DNA of 64,000 nucleotides from AWTP1-13 sp963840445 (GCA_963840445.1 CAWIZC010000018.1:322343-386342); one strand, 5' to 3'. Shown: positions 1 through 9,309, numbered from the stretch's first letter. Translations and numbers: made by a program. The notes: generated by a model from the sequence alone, not told the origin.

Positions 1-95
1 CACGCCTCGGCCTTCACCGGTGCTGCCGCAAACAAACAGACAGCAAGTATCGCACCGCCGCACGCGTGGCACCCGATCGCAATGCGCATCCTCAT
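1..95 (-). CDS. Secreted protein, N-terminal fragment cut by window edge
   Basis: Reading leftward from an ATG at 95, the 31 visible residues form a good signal peptide: a basic start (MRMR), a hydrophobic core and an Ala-rich end (AAAPVKAEA). The reading frame stays open to the window edge, so the mature protein is not visible and its function cannot be named. A weak GAGGG sits about 8 bases upstream of the start. Confidence 0.5.
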   Translation of the reverse strand, partial: MRMRIAIGCHACGGAILAVCLFAAAPVKAEA

Positions 96-366
96 GGGCA
101 GAACCCTCGAGCCTAGACAATCGGCGACCTCGTCCAGCTCGAAACCCTTGGTCCTGCAGAGGCGGGGAACAATCAGGAGAAATACCGAAAATCGAATAGA
201 AATTGCCGAGGCCAGCGCGGGAGCCAACCTCGGCCGAAGCCCATGTCGTCAACGGGCGGCACTAGACAAGCACGACCCCTCTGGAAGGGGGGCGGCGCAC
301 CTTCATCTGGCGCCGGCCGCAGCGTCTATTCGCCAGCGTGCGGCCTAACCGGAGAGACCGCAAAAC

Positions 367-600
367 TCAGAAGCAGCGATCCGCCGCACAGCTTCCCCTG
401 CGTAGCAGCCAGTCGTAGCAGCATTTCTCACTCACCTTGCAGACCCACGTTGTTTGCGCTCTCCATCGCATTGCCGGAGCGACGCAGCGCTTGTGGTGGT
501 AAACTGAACGCGCCATGCCATCAGCCTTGACCTCAGTAGCAAACGGCGCGGCGAGCGTCAGAGTAAGCATGCATGCAAGGGGCGCGATCCAACGTGTCAT
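367..600 (-). CDS. Small secreted cysteine-rich protein, unknown function
   Basis: A 77-residue protein. I chose the start at 600 because a GGAAGGAAG ribosome site precedes it and a signal peptide follows (MTRWIAPLACMLTLTLAAP, predicted cleavage near Ala-Asp-Gly). The mature part of about 45 residues holds six cysteines, including a Cys-Cys pair, which suggests disulfide bonds in the periplasm. I do not recognise a family. It is isolated, with long gaps on both sides. Confidence 0.55.
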   Translation of the reverse strand: MTRWIAPLACMLTLTLAAPFATEVKADGMARSVYHHKRCVAPAMRWRAQTTWVCKVSEKCCYDWLLRRGSCAADRCF

Positions 601-972
601 GATGTTTCTTCCTTCCAGGGACGGAAAGCTGGGCGCGGTAAGGACGACCACTCGAACCCGCTGTTGTGGATTTCGTTCGACACAAGATGATCTCTACACT
701 GATTCGCAATTTCTGCGGGCGAGCTTTCAAGAGCCGCGAAGTGCGATAGCTGACATCCGTTGGCGGAGTACCGCGTTGGGCCAGTGGCGCTGCCAGTCGC
801 ATCGCGGGAGCTGCAGTTGCAAGCACATGCGAAGCGCGGCGCTCGGAGGCCGGCAGAGTGCTTGCGTCGGGAGTAATTCCGAAAGCCCTCGGTAGTCTCC
901 CCGATTGCGTCCTCAGCCGCCCGTAGTCAATTCTCCGGCTACCGCCTAGCAAAGCAAATTGGAGAATGGCCT
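601..972. other. Intergenic gap, no gene seen
   Basis: The overlapping reading frames on both strands have arginine- and serine-rich shadow composition and lack plausible ribosome sites. It presumably holds the promoters of the divergent small secreted genes on either side; no clear hairpin or operator was found. Confidence 0.4.
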
Positions 973-1140
973 ATGAGGAAATTGATCGCCGCCGCCATGA
1001 TTGCCGCCTTCGGAGCCGCAGTCATCCTTCCCGCTATCGCCACCTTTGACAGTGCATATGCCGCCACGAAGAAGACGGACAAGAAGAAGACTGCCAAGAA
1101 ACCGGCCGCGAAAAAGCCGGCTACCAAGAGCAGCTACTGA
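973..1140 (+). CDS. Small secreted lysine-rich protein
   Basis: A 55-residue protein preceded by GGAGAA. Residues 1-32 are a signal peptide ending near SAYAA; the rest is almost only Lys, Ala, Pro and Thr in KKTxKKPAAKKP-type repeats. The mature peptide would be about 23 residues and strongly basic. Such tails are seen in low-complexity periplasmic or cell-surface proteins that bind nucleic acid or anionic polymers, but no function can be assigned from sequence. Confidence 0.55.
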   Translation: MRKLIAAAMIAAFGAAVILPAIATFDSAYAATKKTDKKKTAKKPAAKKPATKSSY

Positions 1141-1383
1141 GACGTGGCCTGCCAGTATCACTGAAGCCCTTCACCTCGACCAAACTCGGCGCCGGTTCGG
1201 CTAGTCGGGCGATCGACCGCACATAGTCGGCGACGCCTGCGGGGCTTGACGCATCGGCGTCGAGAGGTCGTGGTGGCAGGTCGCTAAGCTGTCATTTGCC
1301 GGGCATCATCACATAGCGCGATCGGCCCTGACCGGCTTGACGGGCCGCCCTGATCCAGCCTGCAATTGCTGGATCGTGCGAGC

Positions 1384-2424
1384 CTACCTGAGGCCCTCGA
1401 GGCGGACCATCGCCTTGCCGACGCCGAGGTTGAGCGCCCTGGCATAGAGCGCGCGCGCCTTGGCCACGTCGGCCACCGCGCCACGCGTGCCCCAGGCAGC
1501 CAGCATGTTGGGATCGTAAGTCTCGGCCAGCGCAAACGACGCCTGTCCGACCGCCTGCAACTCGCCACCGGACAGCACCTCGCGCGCACCGGCGATGTCA
1601 CCGCTCTCGATGCGGCGGGCGGCCTGCGCCAACGCCTCTTCCGCGGGGGACTGCTGGGGAACCTCCGGCACCCTGATCGTGGCAACCGGCTCAGGCACTC
1701 TGGCCGTTGCAATCGTGGCAGAGGCGTCCGGCCTGCGCGGCGCTTCTGCCGAGACGCTGCTGGTCACGAACTGCGATGCGGTCTCGCCGCTGGAGCGGTC
1801 GACAGGCCGCACTTGCACCTTGACCGTCTTGACCTCCGAGGAGGGCCTGGCGAAATCGCCAGCCTGTGATGTAGGCACCGAGGCAACTTTCTGCTTGCCG
1901 CCGCCGATCCAGCCGCTCAACCACAGCACCGTGGGAACGACGATCAGCAGACCAGCTGCCAAGCCCAGTGCTGCGGCGCCCATCTGCTGGCGGAACCAGC
2001 GGTCGCCTTCGTTGGTAACCGGCTGCCGCCAAGTCGATGGGATCGGCATCGGCTCGTCGTCGTGATGGGAGTCGCGCAGTTCGACAGCGCCACCCTGCGA
2101 GTGGCCGCTGTGCGACGACTGGTTGTAGGACAGCGCGGACAGTCCGTCCTTGAACGTCGGCGACATCGAGCGGTGCTGGGAGGCTGCCGTCATCAGCGAG
2201 GCCAAGCTCGCCAAGTCGGCTCCGGTCGGAACGCCGCCGGTCGCACCGCGCTGGGCTTGGTTGTGCGCGATGGTAGCGGCCAGCAGCTGGGCCAGCTCTT
2301 GCGTCAGATTGCCCGTGCCGAGAGGCGTCTCAAGGCCGCGGGTGTGCGTGTTCTGTGGTAGTTGTGGTGCGCCCGACTCAAGCTCAGCGTCCTGTCCGTT
2401 CGCCGAAGACTCGTCTCTCACCAT
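1384..2424 (-). CDS. Single-pass membrane protein with C-terminal Sel1/TPR-like repeat
   Basis: 346 residues. The N-terminal 145 are polar and probably cytoplasmic. A clear transmembrane helix lies at about 148-172 (ALGLAAGLLIVVPTVLWLSGW). A Pro/Ser/Val-rich linker follows, and then a helical repeat region from about 270; its end (AKARALYARALNLG) looks like one Sel1-type repeat. The arrangement fits an inner-membrane protein with a periplasmic helical-repeat domain. No family name is justified. It stands alone on the minus strand. Confidence 0.65.
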   Translation of the reverse strand: MVRDESSANGQDAELESGAPQLPQNTHTRGLETPLGTGNLTQELAQLLAATIAHNQAQRGATGGVPTGADLASLASLMTAASQHRSMSPTFKDGLSALSYNQSSHSGHSQGGAVELRDSHHDDEPMPIPSTWRQPVTNEGDRWFRQQMGAAALGLAAGLLIVVPTVLWLSGWIGGGKQKVASVPTSQAGDFARPSSEVKTVKVQVRPVDRSSGETASQFVTSSVSAEAPRRPDASATIATARVPEPVATIRVPEVPQQSPAEEALAQAARRIESGDIAGAREVLSGGELQAVGQASFALAETYDPNMLAAWGTRGAVADVAKARALYARALNLGVGKAMVRLEGLR

Positions 2425-2851
2425 ATCCGCCCCTCTTTACGCTACGCGACGCTGCGAGACTGCGTGGCTTTACACCAAGGCCCAATTCCTCGTCCACGAG
2501 TATCGCAAGGTGCCGGCACCGCAGAGATCGCTGATGCACATGCAAATTGGGCGAGACCACACCCAAAGCGTATGCCCATGCTCCGCGAACGCCCGAGCCC
2601 CGAGTTGCCCGCTAGTGGCAATCAGCTTGACCAGCAAGCTGCTGTAGGCAGGTCGTCCCCGTGCGATCCGGCAGGCCGCGCAGATCCCCTCGCAACCAGC
2701 GCACGAAGTAGACCGGCGGAATGTGGTATAAATTATGGCGGCCCGCGGAGCGATTTGGCAAATCGCGGGGGATGTACCATCAACACTTGATGAACGGCAA
2801 AATGCAAGGCAGACGCAGGTCATACAGCGGAATGCGGACCTCCGGCGGGCC
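2425..2851. other. Divergent intergenic region
   Basis: Lies between the divergent membrane-protein gene and the MOSC gene. The AT content rises near 2725-2740 (GGTATAAATTATGG), a likely promoter area. The reading frame of the MOSC gene is open from 2735, but the first 39 codons look non-coding. No structural RNA was recognised. Confidence 0.35.
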
Positions 2852-3331
2852 ATGACGGGCCGGCTGATCGGCATAGCGCGTCGGGATAAGCGGCGCGCGC
2901 CGATGCAGGAGGTCGGCGATGGCTTCATCACCCCGGCAGGCGGTCTGGTAGGCGACTTCAAGGGTGCCAAATACCCGCGTCGTCAGATCACCGTCCTGGC
3001 ACGCGAGGCCTGGGAGGCGGCGCTCATCGAAATCAGTCAACCGAGCTTATCTTGGACAACCCGGCGCGCCAACCTTTTGGTCGAAGGCGCAGAATTGCCC
3101 CGCGCAGCGGGCAGTGTCCTGCGTATCGGGGCGGTCCGCCTCGAAGTCACGGCCCAGACCTTTCCCTGCGCCCGCATGGAGGAGGCATGGGCTGGCCTGT
3201 TGTCCGCGCTGGCCAAGGACTGGCGGGGCGGCGTGACCTGCCGCGTGCTGGAGGGTGGGCCGATCGGCCTTGGTGATGAGGTCGAGGTCCTGGCACAGCG
3301 GCCGCTGGTCGTGCGCAGGCTGCCGGGATAA
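2852..3331 (+). CDS. MOSC domain-containing protein
   Basis: 159 residues from the ATG at 2852. The sequence from MTGRLIGIA on follows the MOSC fold, including the conserved glycine-rich DFKG segment and the PCxRM motif (TFPCARMEE), which carries the cysteine thought to bind sulfur in this family. MOSC domains are sulfur-carrier modules related to the molybdenum-cofactor sulfurase C-terminus. This is a short stand-alone type with no aminotransferase or reductase partner nearby. The frame extends upstream to 2735, but those codons show no family similarity. Confidence 0.75.
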   Translation: MTGRLIGIARRDKRRAPMQEVGDGFITPAGGLVGDFKGAKYPRRQITVLAREAWEAALIEISQPSLSWTTRRANLLVEGAELPRAAGSVLRIGAVRLEVTAQTFPCARMEEAWAGLLSALAKDWRGGVTCRVLEGGPIGLGDEVEVLAQRPLVVRRLPG

Positions 3332-3343
3332 CGCCCTGAAAAA

Positions 3344-3370
3344 GCGGCCCTGCCTCAAGGGGCGGGCCGC
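3344..3370 (-). terminator. GC hairpin downstream of the MOSC gene
   Basis: GCGGCCC at 3344-3350 pairs with GGGCCGC at 3364-3370. On the minus strand the hairpin is followed by TTTTTCAGG, the form of a rho-independent terminator for leftward transcription; on the plus strand it is followed by an A-run. Direction is therefore uncertain. Confidence 0.35.
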
Positions 3371-3504
3371 AAAAAAGCCGGAAAACTAGCCCCCAGATCG
3401 CCATCAGAGGGGGCAGGCGCCAAGGTCGCCACTTCCTGTCCCCGCCGCAGCGCGCTATCTATGCCGGACAAACGGAATCAAGGAATTAGAGGCGCCAGCA
3501 GAGA

Positions 3505-4272
3505 ATGGTTGAGCAGCGAGACCAGCTAGCCAGGGAAGTCGACGAGGAACTGCGGCGCGAGCAGCTTCTCAAGATCTGGGAGCAGTACGGCACCTACATT
3601 ATCGCCTTAGCAGCCCTGATCATCGTCGGCGTCGGCGGCGTCAAGTACTACCAGCATCGCAGTGCTTTGGCAGCCGAGGCGGCGGGCGGCCGCTTCATCT
3701 CGGCTGCGCGCCAGGTCGCGGACAGCCAATCGGACGCTCGCAAGGAGCTGGAAGGCATCGTCGCTGACGGCCCTAGCGGATATGCCACGCTGGCGCGCCT
3801 GCGCCTTGCCGCGGCGGACGCCGCAGCCGGCAAAGCGGTAGAGGCCGCCAACGAATTCGATGCCATCGCCGACGTCCGCGGCGTTGATCCCCTGCTGCGC
3901 GACTACGCGCGGTTGCAGTCGGCCAGCCTGAGGGTTGACGTGGCCAGCTGGACGGACATGCAGAATCGGCTCAACGACTTAGCGGCCGAGGACAATCCAT
4001 GGCGCTACAGTGCCCGCGAGCTGCTGGGCCTGGCAGCGTATAAGGCCGGCAAGACCGATGAAGCGCGCCAGGAGTTCCAGCGGCTGATGAGTGATCGAGC
4101 GGTGCCGCAGAGCATTGCCGAGCGTGCTCGCATCATGATGGGTGTCATCACGCAGGCCGAGCTCGCCAAATCGGCGCCGCAGGTACCTGACAAGCCTGTC
4201 GAGGCTCCGGCCAAGTCGGGCAACAAGGCCAAGGCTGACGGCACCAAGGCAGACACCAAGAAAGCCAAGTAG
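3505..4272 (+). CDS. YfgM/tetratricopeptide-type membrane protein
   Basis: 255 residues. A cytoplasmic start with the EELRREQLLKIWEQYG motif typical of the YfgM/TPR_21 family is followed by one transmembrane helix (about 31-48) and a helical repeat region of periplasmic type. The C-terminal 35 residues are low complexity, rich in Lys, Ala and Pro. In Escherichia coli YfgM works beside the Sec translocon and chaperones, and its gene also lies just upstream of bamB, as here. Only 31 bases separate it from bamB, so the two are probably cotranscribed. Confidence 0.8.
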   Translation: MVEQRDQLAREVDEELRREQLLKIWEQYGTYIIALAALIIVGVGGVKYYQHRSALAAEAAGGRFISAARQVADSQSDARKELEGIVADGPSGYATLARLRLAAADAAAGKAVEAANEFDAIADVRGVDPLLRDYARLQSASLRVDVASWTDMQNRLNDLAAEDNPWRYSARELLGLAAYKAGKTDEARQEFQRLMSDRAVPQSIAERARIMMGVITQAELAKSAPQVPDKPVEAPAKSGNKAKADGTKADTKKAK

Positions 4273-4303
4273 CTTGGGTCGGCGACAGGACGAGGGAAGG
4301 GCA

Positions 4304-5662
4304 ATGGCCGGCAGGTCGGGCAACCACAGCAGGAGCCTTCGCGCTCTCGGCGCCGTCCTTGGCAGCGCCTTGCTGCTGTCCGCCTGCGCCGACACGTTCG
4401 CCGGTATGAGCCTGCCGAGCATGCCGAAGTTGCAGAACCCCTTCCAGGACAAGGAAGTGCCGCTGACCGGCAAGCGCATCTCGGTGATGCAGAAGGAGAA
4501 CTCAGGAGGAGAACTGGCGTCGGCCGAGCGGCCGATCTCGCTGCCATCGCAGCGCCAGAACACGGATTGGACGCAGCCGGGCGGGACGCCGAATAATGCG
4601 CCAGGCCATCTGGCCCTGGGACAAGCTGTAAAGAACTCGTGGAGTGCGGACGCCGGCGCAGGCTCCAGCTTCTGGGGCAAGCTGACCAGCAGCCCCATCG
4701 TCTATGCCAACAAGGTCTTCACACTGGACGCGTACGGCCAGGTATCCGCTTTCAGCCTGTCGGACGGCTCGACGTCGTGGCGGGTGTCGACGACACCGCC
4801 AAACGAGAAGGACCGAGAGGGTTTCGGCGGCGGCTTGGCAGCAGACGGTGGGCGTATCTACGCGGCTACCGGTTTCGGCATGGTGGTGGCGCTCGACCCT
4901 GGCAGCGGCAAGAAACTGTGGGAGAAGAGTGTCGGAGCACCGGTACGCGCCTCCCCGACTGCCGCCGGCGAGCGTGTGTTCGTGGTCTCCATGGAGGGAG
5001 AGACGTTCTGCCTATCGGGATCGGACGGCACTGAGCTCTGGACCTTCCGCGGCATGCCGGAGCGCGCCAGTATCCTGACCAACACCAGCCCGGCAGTCGA
5101 AGGCGATATAGCCATCTTTCCCTACCCGACTGGCGACGTGGTGGCCCTGCGTGCCTCCACGGGTCAGCAGATGTGGACGGAGTCGCTGGCGCGCGCCCGC
5201 ACGGGCTCGTCGCTGTCGGCGATGAGCGACACGGCGCGGCCATCCATCGACGGCGGTACGGTGTTTGCGGTCGGCCACTCCGGCCGCATGGTGGCGACCT
5301 CGCAGAAGACCGGCGAGCGCCTCTGGTCCATTTCGGTACCGGGTATCCAGGCACCCTGGGTAGCAGGCGACTCCGTGTTCGTGGTCGACACGGGCGGACA
5401 GCTGCTGGCGGTGTCGCGCCGCGAGGGCAGCATCCAATGGTCCGTCAAGCTGCCTGGCAGCACGACCTGGTCGGGGCCGGTTCTGGCCGGCAATCGGCTG
5501 TGGCTGGCATCCAGCACCGGCCAGCTGGTCGGCGTCGACGCCACAACCGGGCGCGTCGATACCACCCAGGATCTCGGCCAGCCGGTCTTCATCGCACCAA
5601 TCGTGGCCGGGGGCCGCATGTTCGTGCTTACCGACAAGGCCAAGCTGATGGCCTTCAATTGA
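4304..5662 (+). CDS. bamB: Outer-membrane assembly lipoprotein BamB
   Basis: 452 residues from the ATG at 4304, preceded by GAGGGAAGG. The N-terminus is a lipoprotein signal ending in LLLSACAD, so Cys becomes lipidated. The rest is a PQQ-type beta-propeller with repeated motifs such as GxxxALDxxxGKxLW and GQLLAVSRREGSIQWSV. BamB helps the BAM complex insert barrel proteins into the outer membrane. Placement between a YfgM-like gene and der is the usual proteobacterial order. The start at 4142 in the same frame is rejected because it lies inside the previous gene. Confidence 0.9.
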   Translation: MAGRSGNHSRSLRALGAVLGSALLLSACADTFAGMSLPSMPKLQNPFQDKEVPLTGKRISVMQKENSGGELASAERPISLPSQRQNTDWTQPGGTPNNAPGHLALGQAVKNSWSADAGAGSSFWGKLTSSPIVYANKVFTLDAYGQVSAFSLSDGSTSWRVSTTPPNEKDREGFGGGLAADGGRIYAATGFGMVVALDPGSGKKLWEKSVGAPVRASPTAAGERVFVVSMEGETFCLSGSDGTELWTFRGMPERASILTNTSPAVEGDIAIFPYPTGDVVALRASTGQQMWTESLARARTGSSLSAMSDTARPSIDGGTVFAVGHSGRMVATSQKTGERLWSISVPGIQAPWVAGDSVFVVDTGGQLLAVSRREGSIQWSVKLPGSTTWSGPVLAGNRLWLASSTGQLVGVDATTGRVDTTQDLGQPVFIAPIVAGGRMFVLTDKAKLMAFN

Positions 5663-5717
5663 ACCGGCGCCCGTTTCGCGCTAGCGCTCCGCTACACACG
5701 AACGCTTGCGAGCGCCC

Positions 5718-7098
5718 ATGCCCACCATCGCCATCGTCGGCCGTCCCAACGTCGGCAAATCGACGCTCTTCAATCGCCTGACCGGCAAGCGCACCGCCCT
5801 GGTCTCGGACATGCCGGGGTTGACGCGTGATCGTCGCGAAGGCGAGGCCGACGTGTGGGGGCACAAACTCACGCTCATCGACACGGCCGGTCTCGAGGAC
5901 GCGGCTGCAGGCTCGATTGCCGCGCGCATGCGTGCGCAGAGCGAGGCCGCGCTGCGCGCTGCCGATCTCGTGCTGTTCGTGCTGGATGCGCGCGACGGGG
6001 TCGTACCGGACGATGCCGCGTTCGCACGCGTGGTGCGCAGCGCGGGCGTGCCCGCCGTGCTGGTCGCCAACAAGTGCGAAGGCCGCGCCGGTGCCGACGG
6101 CTTCTACGAGGCCTTCCAGCTGGGACTGGGCGAGCCGATCGCCATCTCGGCCGAGCACGGCGAAGGCATGGGCGACCTGAGCGAGGCGATCCTGGCGGCA
6201 CTCGGTCTCGAGCCCAAAATGCGGAAGCGGCGCGATCGCGACGACCCCGATGAGGCCGCCGAGCCGCAAGAGCCCGTGGCGCCCAGCCAGCCCATCCGGG
6301 TGGCCATTGTCGGACGGCCGAACGCCGGCAAGTCGACACTCGGTGAACGCATTGCTCGGCGAGGAGCGCATGATCACCGGTCCCGAACCCGGCCTGACGC
6401 GCGATGCGGTGGCGACCGACTTTGAATGGAACGGCAGGCCCGTCCGGCTGTTCGACACCGCCGGTCTCAGGCGCAAGGCGCGCATCAGCGAGAAGGCGGA
6501 GCAGCTCGCAGCCAGCGACGCCGTGCGCGCCATCCGCTTCGCCGAGGTGGTGGTGCTGCTGATCGATGCCGAGCGCCCCTTCGAGCATCAGGACCTGACC
6601 ATTGGCGATCTGGTCGAGGGCGAGGGCCGGGCGCTGGTCGTTGCCGTCAACAAATGGGACCTGATGCCCGACAAGCAGAAGAAGCTGAAGGAGCTGCGCG
6701 AGACCCTCGACGAGCGGCTGGCGCAGCTGCCGGGCGTTCCCATGGTAGCCATCTCCGCAGTGGCCGGTCGCGGACTCGACCGGCTGATGCAGGCGGTACT
6801 TGGAAGCTACGAGGTGTGGAACCGCCGTGTGTCGACGCCCAACCTCAATCGCTGGCTCGCGGAGGCGCTGGAGCGGCATGCGCCGCCAGCCTCCAAGGGA
6901 CGCCGCGTCAAAATCCGGTTCATGACACAGCCCTCCTCGCGACCGCCGACCTTCGTTGCCTTCTGTTCGCGCCCTGACGCGCTGCCGAAGGCCTATCTGC
7001 GTTATCTCACGAACAGCCTGCGCGACGCCTTCGGTCTCCCCGGCGTGCCGATCCGCTTCAAGCTGCGCAAGGGCGACAATCCGTTCGCGCGCGATTGA
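5718..7098 (+). CDS. der: Ribosome assembly GTPase Der (reading frame broken by one extra base)
   Basis: Der (EngA) has two tandem GTPase domains and a KH-like C-terminus and is needed to mature the 50S subunit. Domain 1 shows GRPNVGKST, DTAG and NKCEG; domain 2 shows GRPNAGKST, DTAGLRRKARISEK and NKWD. Both halves are well conserved, but the frame shifts just after the second P-loop: at 6341-6344 the given CGGT must be CGT to read STLVNALLGEE. The insertion is one G in a doublet. Since der is normally essential and the remainder is intact, a sequence error is more likely than a real null. The start is the ATG at 5718; a TTG at 5706 is also in frame. Confidence 0.9.
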
Positions 7099-7116
7099 CC
7101 GATCGACCCCCGACCC

Positions 7117-7142
7117 GGAACAAGGCGCCCGGCTTCAGCGTT
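7117..7142 (+). promoter_or_regulatory. EcfG-type general stress promoter
   Basis: GGAAC at 7117-7121, a 17-base spacer and CGTT at 7139-7142 match the alphaproteobacterial EcfG consensus exactly. It lies 44 bases before the PRC-barrel start. Confidence 0.7.
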
Positions 7143-7185
7143 GCACTCCCAAGACAATCCTTTTCAGATCAAGGGAGTATAAACC

Positions 7186-7545
7186 ATGGCTAGCGCGACG
7201 GCTCACCCCAACCACCAGCTTATCTCGAGCGAGGATGTCGAGGGCGTGAACGTCTACGACATGCAAGGCAAGAAGATCGGTGAGATCGATCACCTGATGA
7301 TCGACAAGATTTCAGGTCGTGTGAGCTATGCCGTGATGAGCTTCGGCGGTTTCATCGGTCTCGGCCACAGCCACTATCCGCTGCCGTGGGGTGCTCTCAA
7401 GTACAACACCAAGCTGAACGGCTTCGAGACCGGCGTGACGGAAGCGCAGCTCAAGGACGCGCCGGCCTTCAGCGACAATTCCTGGACCGACAGAAATTGG
7501 GAAACCAAGACCCACACTTATTACAACGTCCGTCCCTATTGGTGA
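7186..7545 (+). CDS. PRC-barrel domain stress protein
   Basis: 119 residues, with an AAGGGAG ribosome site. Residues about 12-75 form a PRC-barrel domain (VEGVNVYDMQGKKIGEIDHL, then SYAVMSFGGFIGLG). The last 35 residues are rich in aromatic and polar residues (NWETKTHTYYNVRPYW). Such small PRC-barrel proteins are common members of the general stress regulon in alphaproteobacteria, and the EcfG-type promoter just upstream supports that role. Molecular function is unknown. A hairpin terminator follows. Confidence 0.8.
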   Translation: MASATAHPNHQLISSEDVEGVNVYDMQGKKIGEIDHLMIDKISGRVSYAVMSFGGFIGLGHSHYPLPWGALKYNTKLNGFETGVTEAQLKDAPAFSDNSWTDRNWETKTHTYYNVRPYW

Positions 7546-7562
7546 GGCGGCACGTCCGGGAA

Positions 7563-7592
7563 AGGGCCCATACAGTGGGCTCTTTCTCCCTT
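7563..7592 (+). terminator. Rho-independent terminator after the PRC-barrel gene
   Basis: AGGGCCCA (7563-7570) pairs with TGGGCTCT (7576-7583), one G-U pair, loop TACAG, followed by TTCTCCCTT. Confidence 0.6.
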
Positions 7593-7669
7593 AGAGGGAC
7601 TTAAATTCTGCAAGCTCAGGCTCTATGTCAGATGATATAGAGCTTCCATCCAACTGCGTGTAACCCGTC

Positions 7670-8464
7670 ATGCTCGATCTATTGGACCTCATCCTATTGC
7701 GGCGCGGCGTCCCCGCTGACGACCGGACGCTGACGTTTCGTCGTATCGACGGCAACCCGCAGTCGAGGGTGATCTACTTCCTGCCCTGGAACACGCCATT
7801 CAACGTGGCCAGGCAGGCCGGCTTCGTTCCGCTCGACTTCCTGGCGGCCTACGAAATGCCGCGCGGACTGGTCAGCTCCGACCCCGAGATAAGCGTGAAG
7901 TCCATCCTCGGCCTTGTCGAGGACGCGCACAAGCTGCTGGAGAGCAAGGCCATCGCGCCGCACACTGCCGTGCTGATCGGGCTGAGCGTCGGCACCTTTG
8001 CTGCAATCTACCTCGCCAACCGCATTGGCGCGCGACTGTGCGCCGTCGCCCCGTCCGATCGCGCCGATATGATGATGTGGCAGAGCCCGGCCACACGCAT
8101 CGTCAAACGGCGGGCGATCCAGAAAGGCCTGCAGCTCGCGCACTACTCGCGCGTAATGACCGGCTACCACCCGATCCACAATCTCGCCGGCATCGCCGCC
8201 AATAGCGTGTTCGTAATTGGCCGCAAGGATCCGTTCGTGCCCTCGCAACGGCGCGGGGCCTTGCAGCGCGCGATCGAATTGCAGCTGCCGTCGGCCAAGA
8301 TCATCAAGCTGGACGCAGGGCATTTCCGGACGCTGCTGCTGAGCGCGCGGCACCAACTCGCCTTGCTAGGGCTGGCACCGGCGCGCTCGCGCTGGCAGTT
8401 GCGCATGCCGGTCGAACTGCCATCCTGGAGGCCGCGCCTGACGGCCCCCGGCGAAAGCTCATAG
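7670..8464 (+). CDS. Alpha/beta-hydrolase-fold protein
   Basis: 264 residues. The nucleophile elbow GLSVG is at about 104-108, after a hydrophobic strand (TAVLIGLSVGTFAAIYLA). A late acidic segment (IGRKDPFVP) and His in LDAGHF match the Asp and His of a hydrolase triad. The opening region is unusual for the superfamily, and no substrate can be inferred. It may be an esterase or a non-catalytic relative. Isolated on the plus strand. Confidence 0.65.
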   Translation: MLDLLDLILLRRGVPADDRTLTFRRIDGNPQSRVIYFLPWNTPFNVARQAGFVPLDFLAAYEMPRGLVSSDPEISVKSILGLVEDAHKLLESKAIAPHTAVLIGLSVGTFAAIYLANRIGARLCAVAPSDRADMMMWQSPATRIVKRRAIQKGLQLAHYSRVMTGYHPIHNLAGIAANSVFVIGRKDPFVPSQRRGALQRAIELQLPSAKIIKLDAGHFRTLLLSARHQLALLGLAPARSRWQLRMPVELPSWRPRLTAPGESS

Positions 8465-8502
8465 GGCCGGGGCCCGTTCCCGCCCGCTCTCTTCAAACTG
8501 TG

Positions 8503-8799
8503 TTACGAAGTCTTGCGGGCGCCATGCTTGGTCGGCGCGCCACTATCATGTCTCGGATCGGCCTGCTCGCCGAGGGCGATACGCGCCTCCACAACTTCCG
8601 AAAGAAGCGTGGGCTCTCCGCCGCCCATGTTCTCTTCGGACGCCACAGAAAGCCCGCGGGCCTCAAGCTCCCAGGCGTCCAAAATTGCCAGCTTTTCGTT
8701 TCTGTTGAGACGGCGGTCCTGAATGACCTGACGCGGGCGCTGGTAATAGCGTGTCGGGTTGTGGACGGCCTCTGCGGCAAAGCTCAATGAGCTGACCAT
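8503..8799 (-). CDS. Small conserved stress-regulon protein, unknown function
   Basis: 98 residues from an ATG preceded by a strong GAGGAGGAAG site; a longer in-frame start at 8904 is rejected because the intervening peptide is low quality. The core RPRQVIQDRRLNRNEKLAILDAWELEARGLSVASEE recalls a family of short proteins widespread in alphaproteobacteria with no assigned function. A perfect EcfG-type promoter lies 32 bases upstream, which implies control by the general stress response. Confidence 0.7.
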   Translation of the reverse strand: MVSSLSFAAEAVHNPTRYYQRPRQVIQDRRLNRNEKLAILDAWELEARGLSVASEENMGGGEPTLLSEVVEARIALGEQADPRHDSGAPTKHGARKTS

Positions 8800-8830
8800 T
8801 ACTTCCTCCTCACAATAGTAGAGTGGAGGA

Positions 8831-8856
8831 AACGCGCGACGGGCCGCCGGCGTTCC
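8831..8856 (-). promoter_or_regulatory. EcfG-type general stress promoter
   Basis: On the minus strand GGAAC (8856-8852), 17 bases, then CGTT (8834-8831): an exact match to the EcfG consensus, upstream of the 98-residue gene. Confidence 0.65.
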
Positions 8857-8913
8857 AGGAGAAACACCGCACAGCCCACGCATCACGAATTTTTCATCCC
8901 CCAAAGGCCGGCC

Positions 8914-9231
8914 CTATTCCTTATTGTGACTGTCGCCGTCTCCGTTCGTATTAGAGCTGTTGAGGCGGCGGCTTTGCGAGGCCTGCCCACCCTTGCGGCC
9001 GGCTGCGGCTGCCAGGGCCCGATTCTGAGCAAAGCTGCGGTCTTGCGGAGCAACCGAGCGCCCGCCCTTGCGGCCCGCTTCAGACGCCAGCGCACGATTC
9101 TGGGCGAAACTGCGCTTGTCGTTGGGCACATTGGCCCCGCCCTTGCGAGCAATCTCGCGCTGCTTTTCCTGGTCCATGCCGGCAAAACCACGGGTAGTGC
9201 CCGAGCCGGCAGTCCTGATCTCTCGGGACAT
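8914..9231 (-). CDS. KGG-repeat stress-induced protein
   Basis: 105 residues with an AGGAGAA ribosome site. Three KGG-type repeats are visible: GFAGMDQEKQREIARKGG, then RSFAQNRALASEAGRKGG, then RSFAQNRALAAAAGRKGG. This is the KGG/GsiB-like family of small hydrophilic proteins linked to desiccation and general stress. The second and third repeats are nearly identical at protein level. A possible EcfG-like promoter lies at 9284-9309. Confidence 0.85.
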   Translation of the reverse strand: MSREIRTAGSGTTRGFAGMDQEKQREIARKGGANVPNDKRSFAQNRALASEAGRKGGRSVAPQDRSFAQNRALAAAAGRKGGQASQSRRLNSSNTNGDGDSHNKE

Positions 9232-9283
9232 TGAGCTTCTCCTGCTGCATCGCCGCCAAGGCGACAGGCATTGTGAGAAGCTA

Positions 9284-9309
9284 AACAGCCCGTGCGCCGC
9301 TTTGGTTCC
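9284..9309 (-). promoter_or_regulatory. Possible EcfG-like promoter, one mismatch
   Basis: Minus strand GGAAC (9309-9305), 17 bases, TGTT (9287-9284); the -10 differs from CGTT at its first base. It is placed 53 bases before the KGG-repeat gene. Confidence 0.4.
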
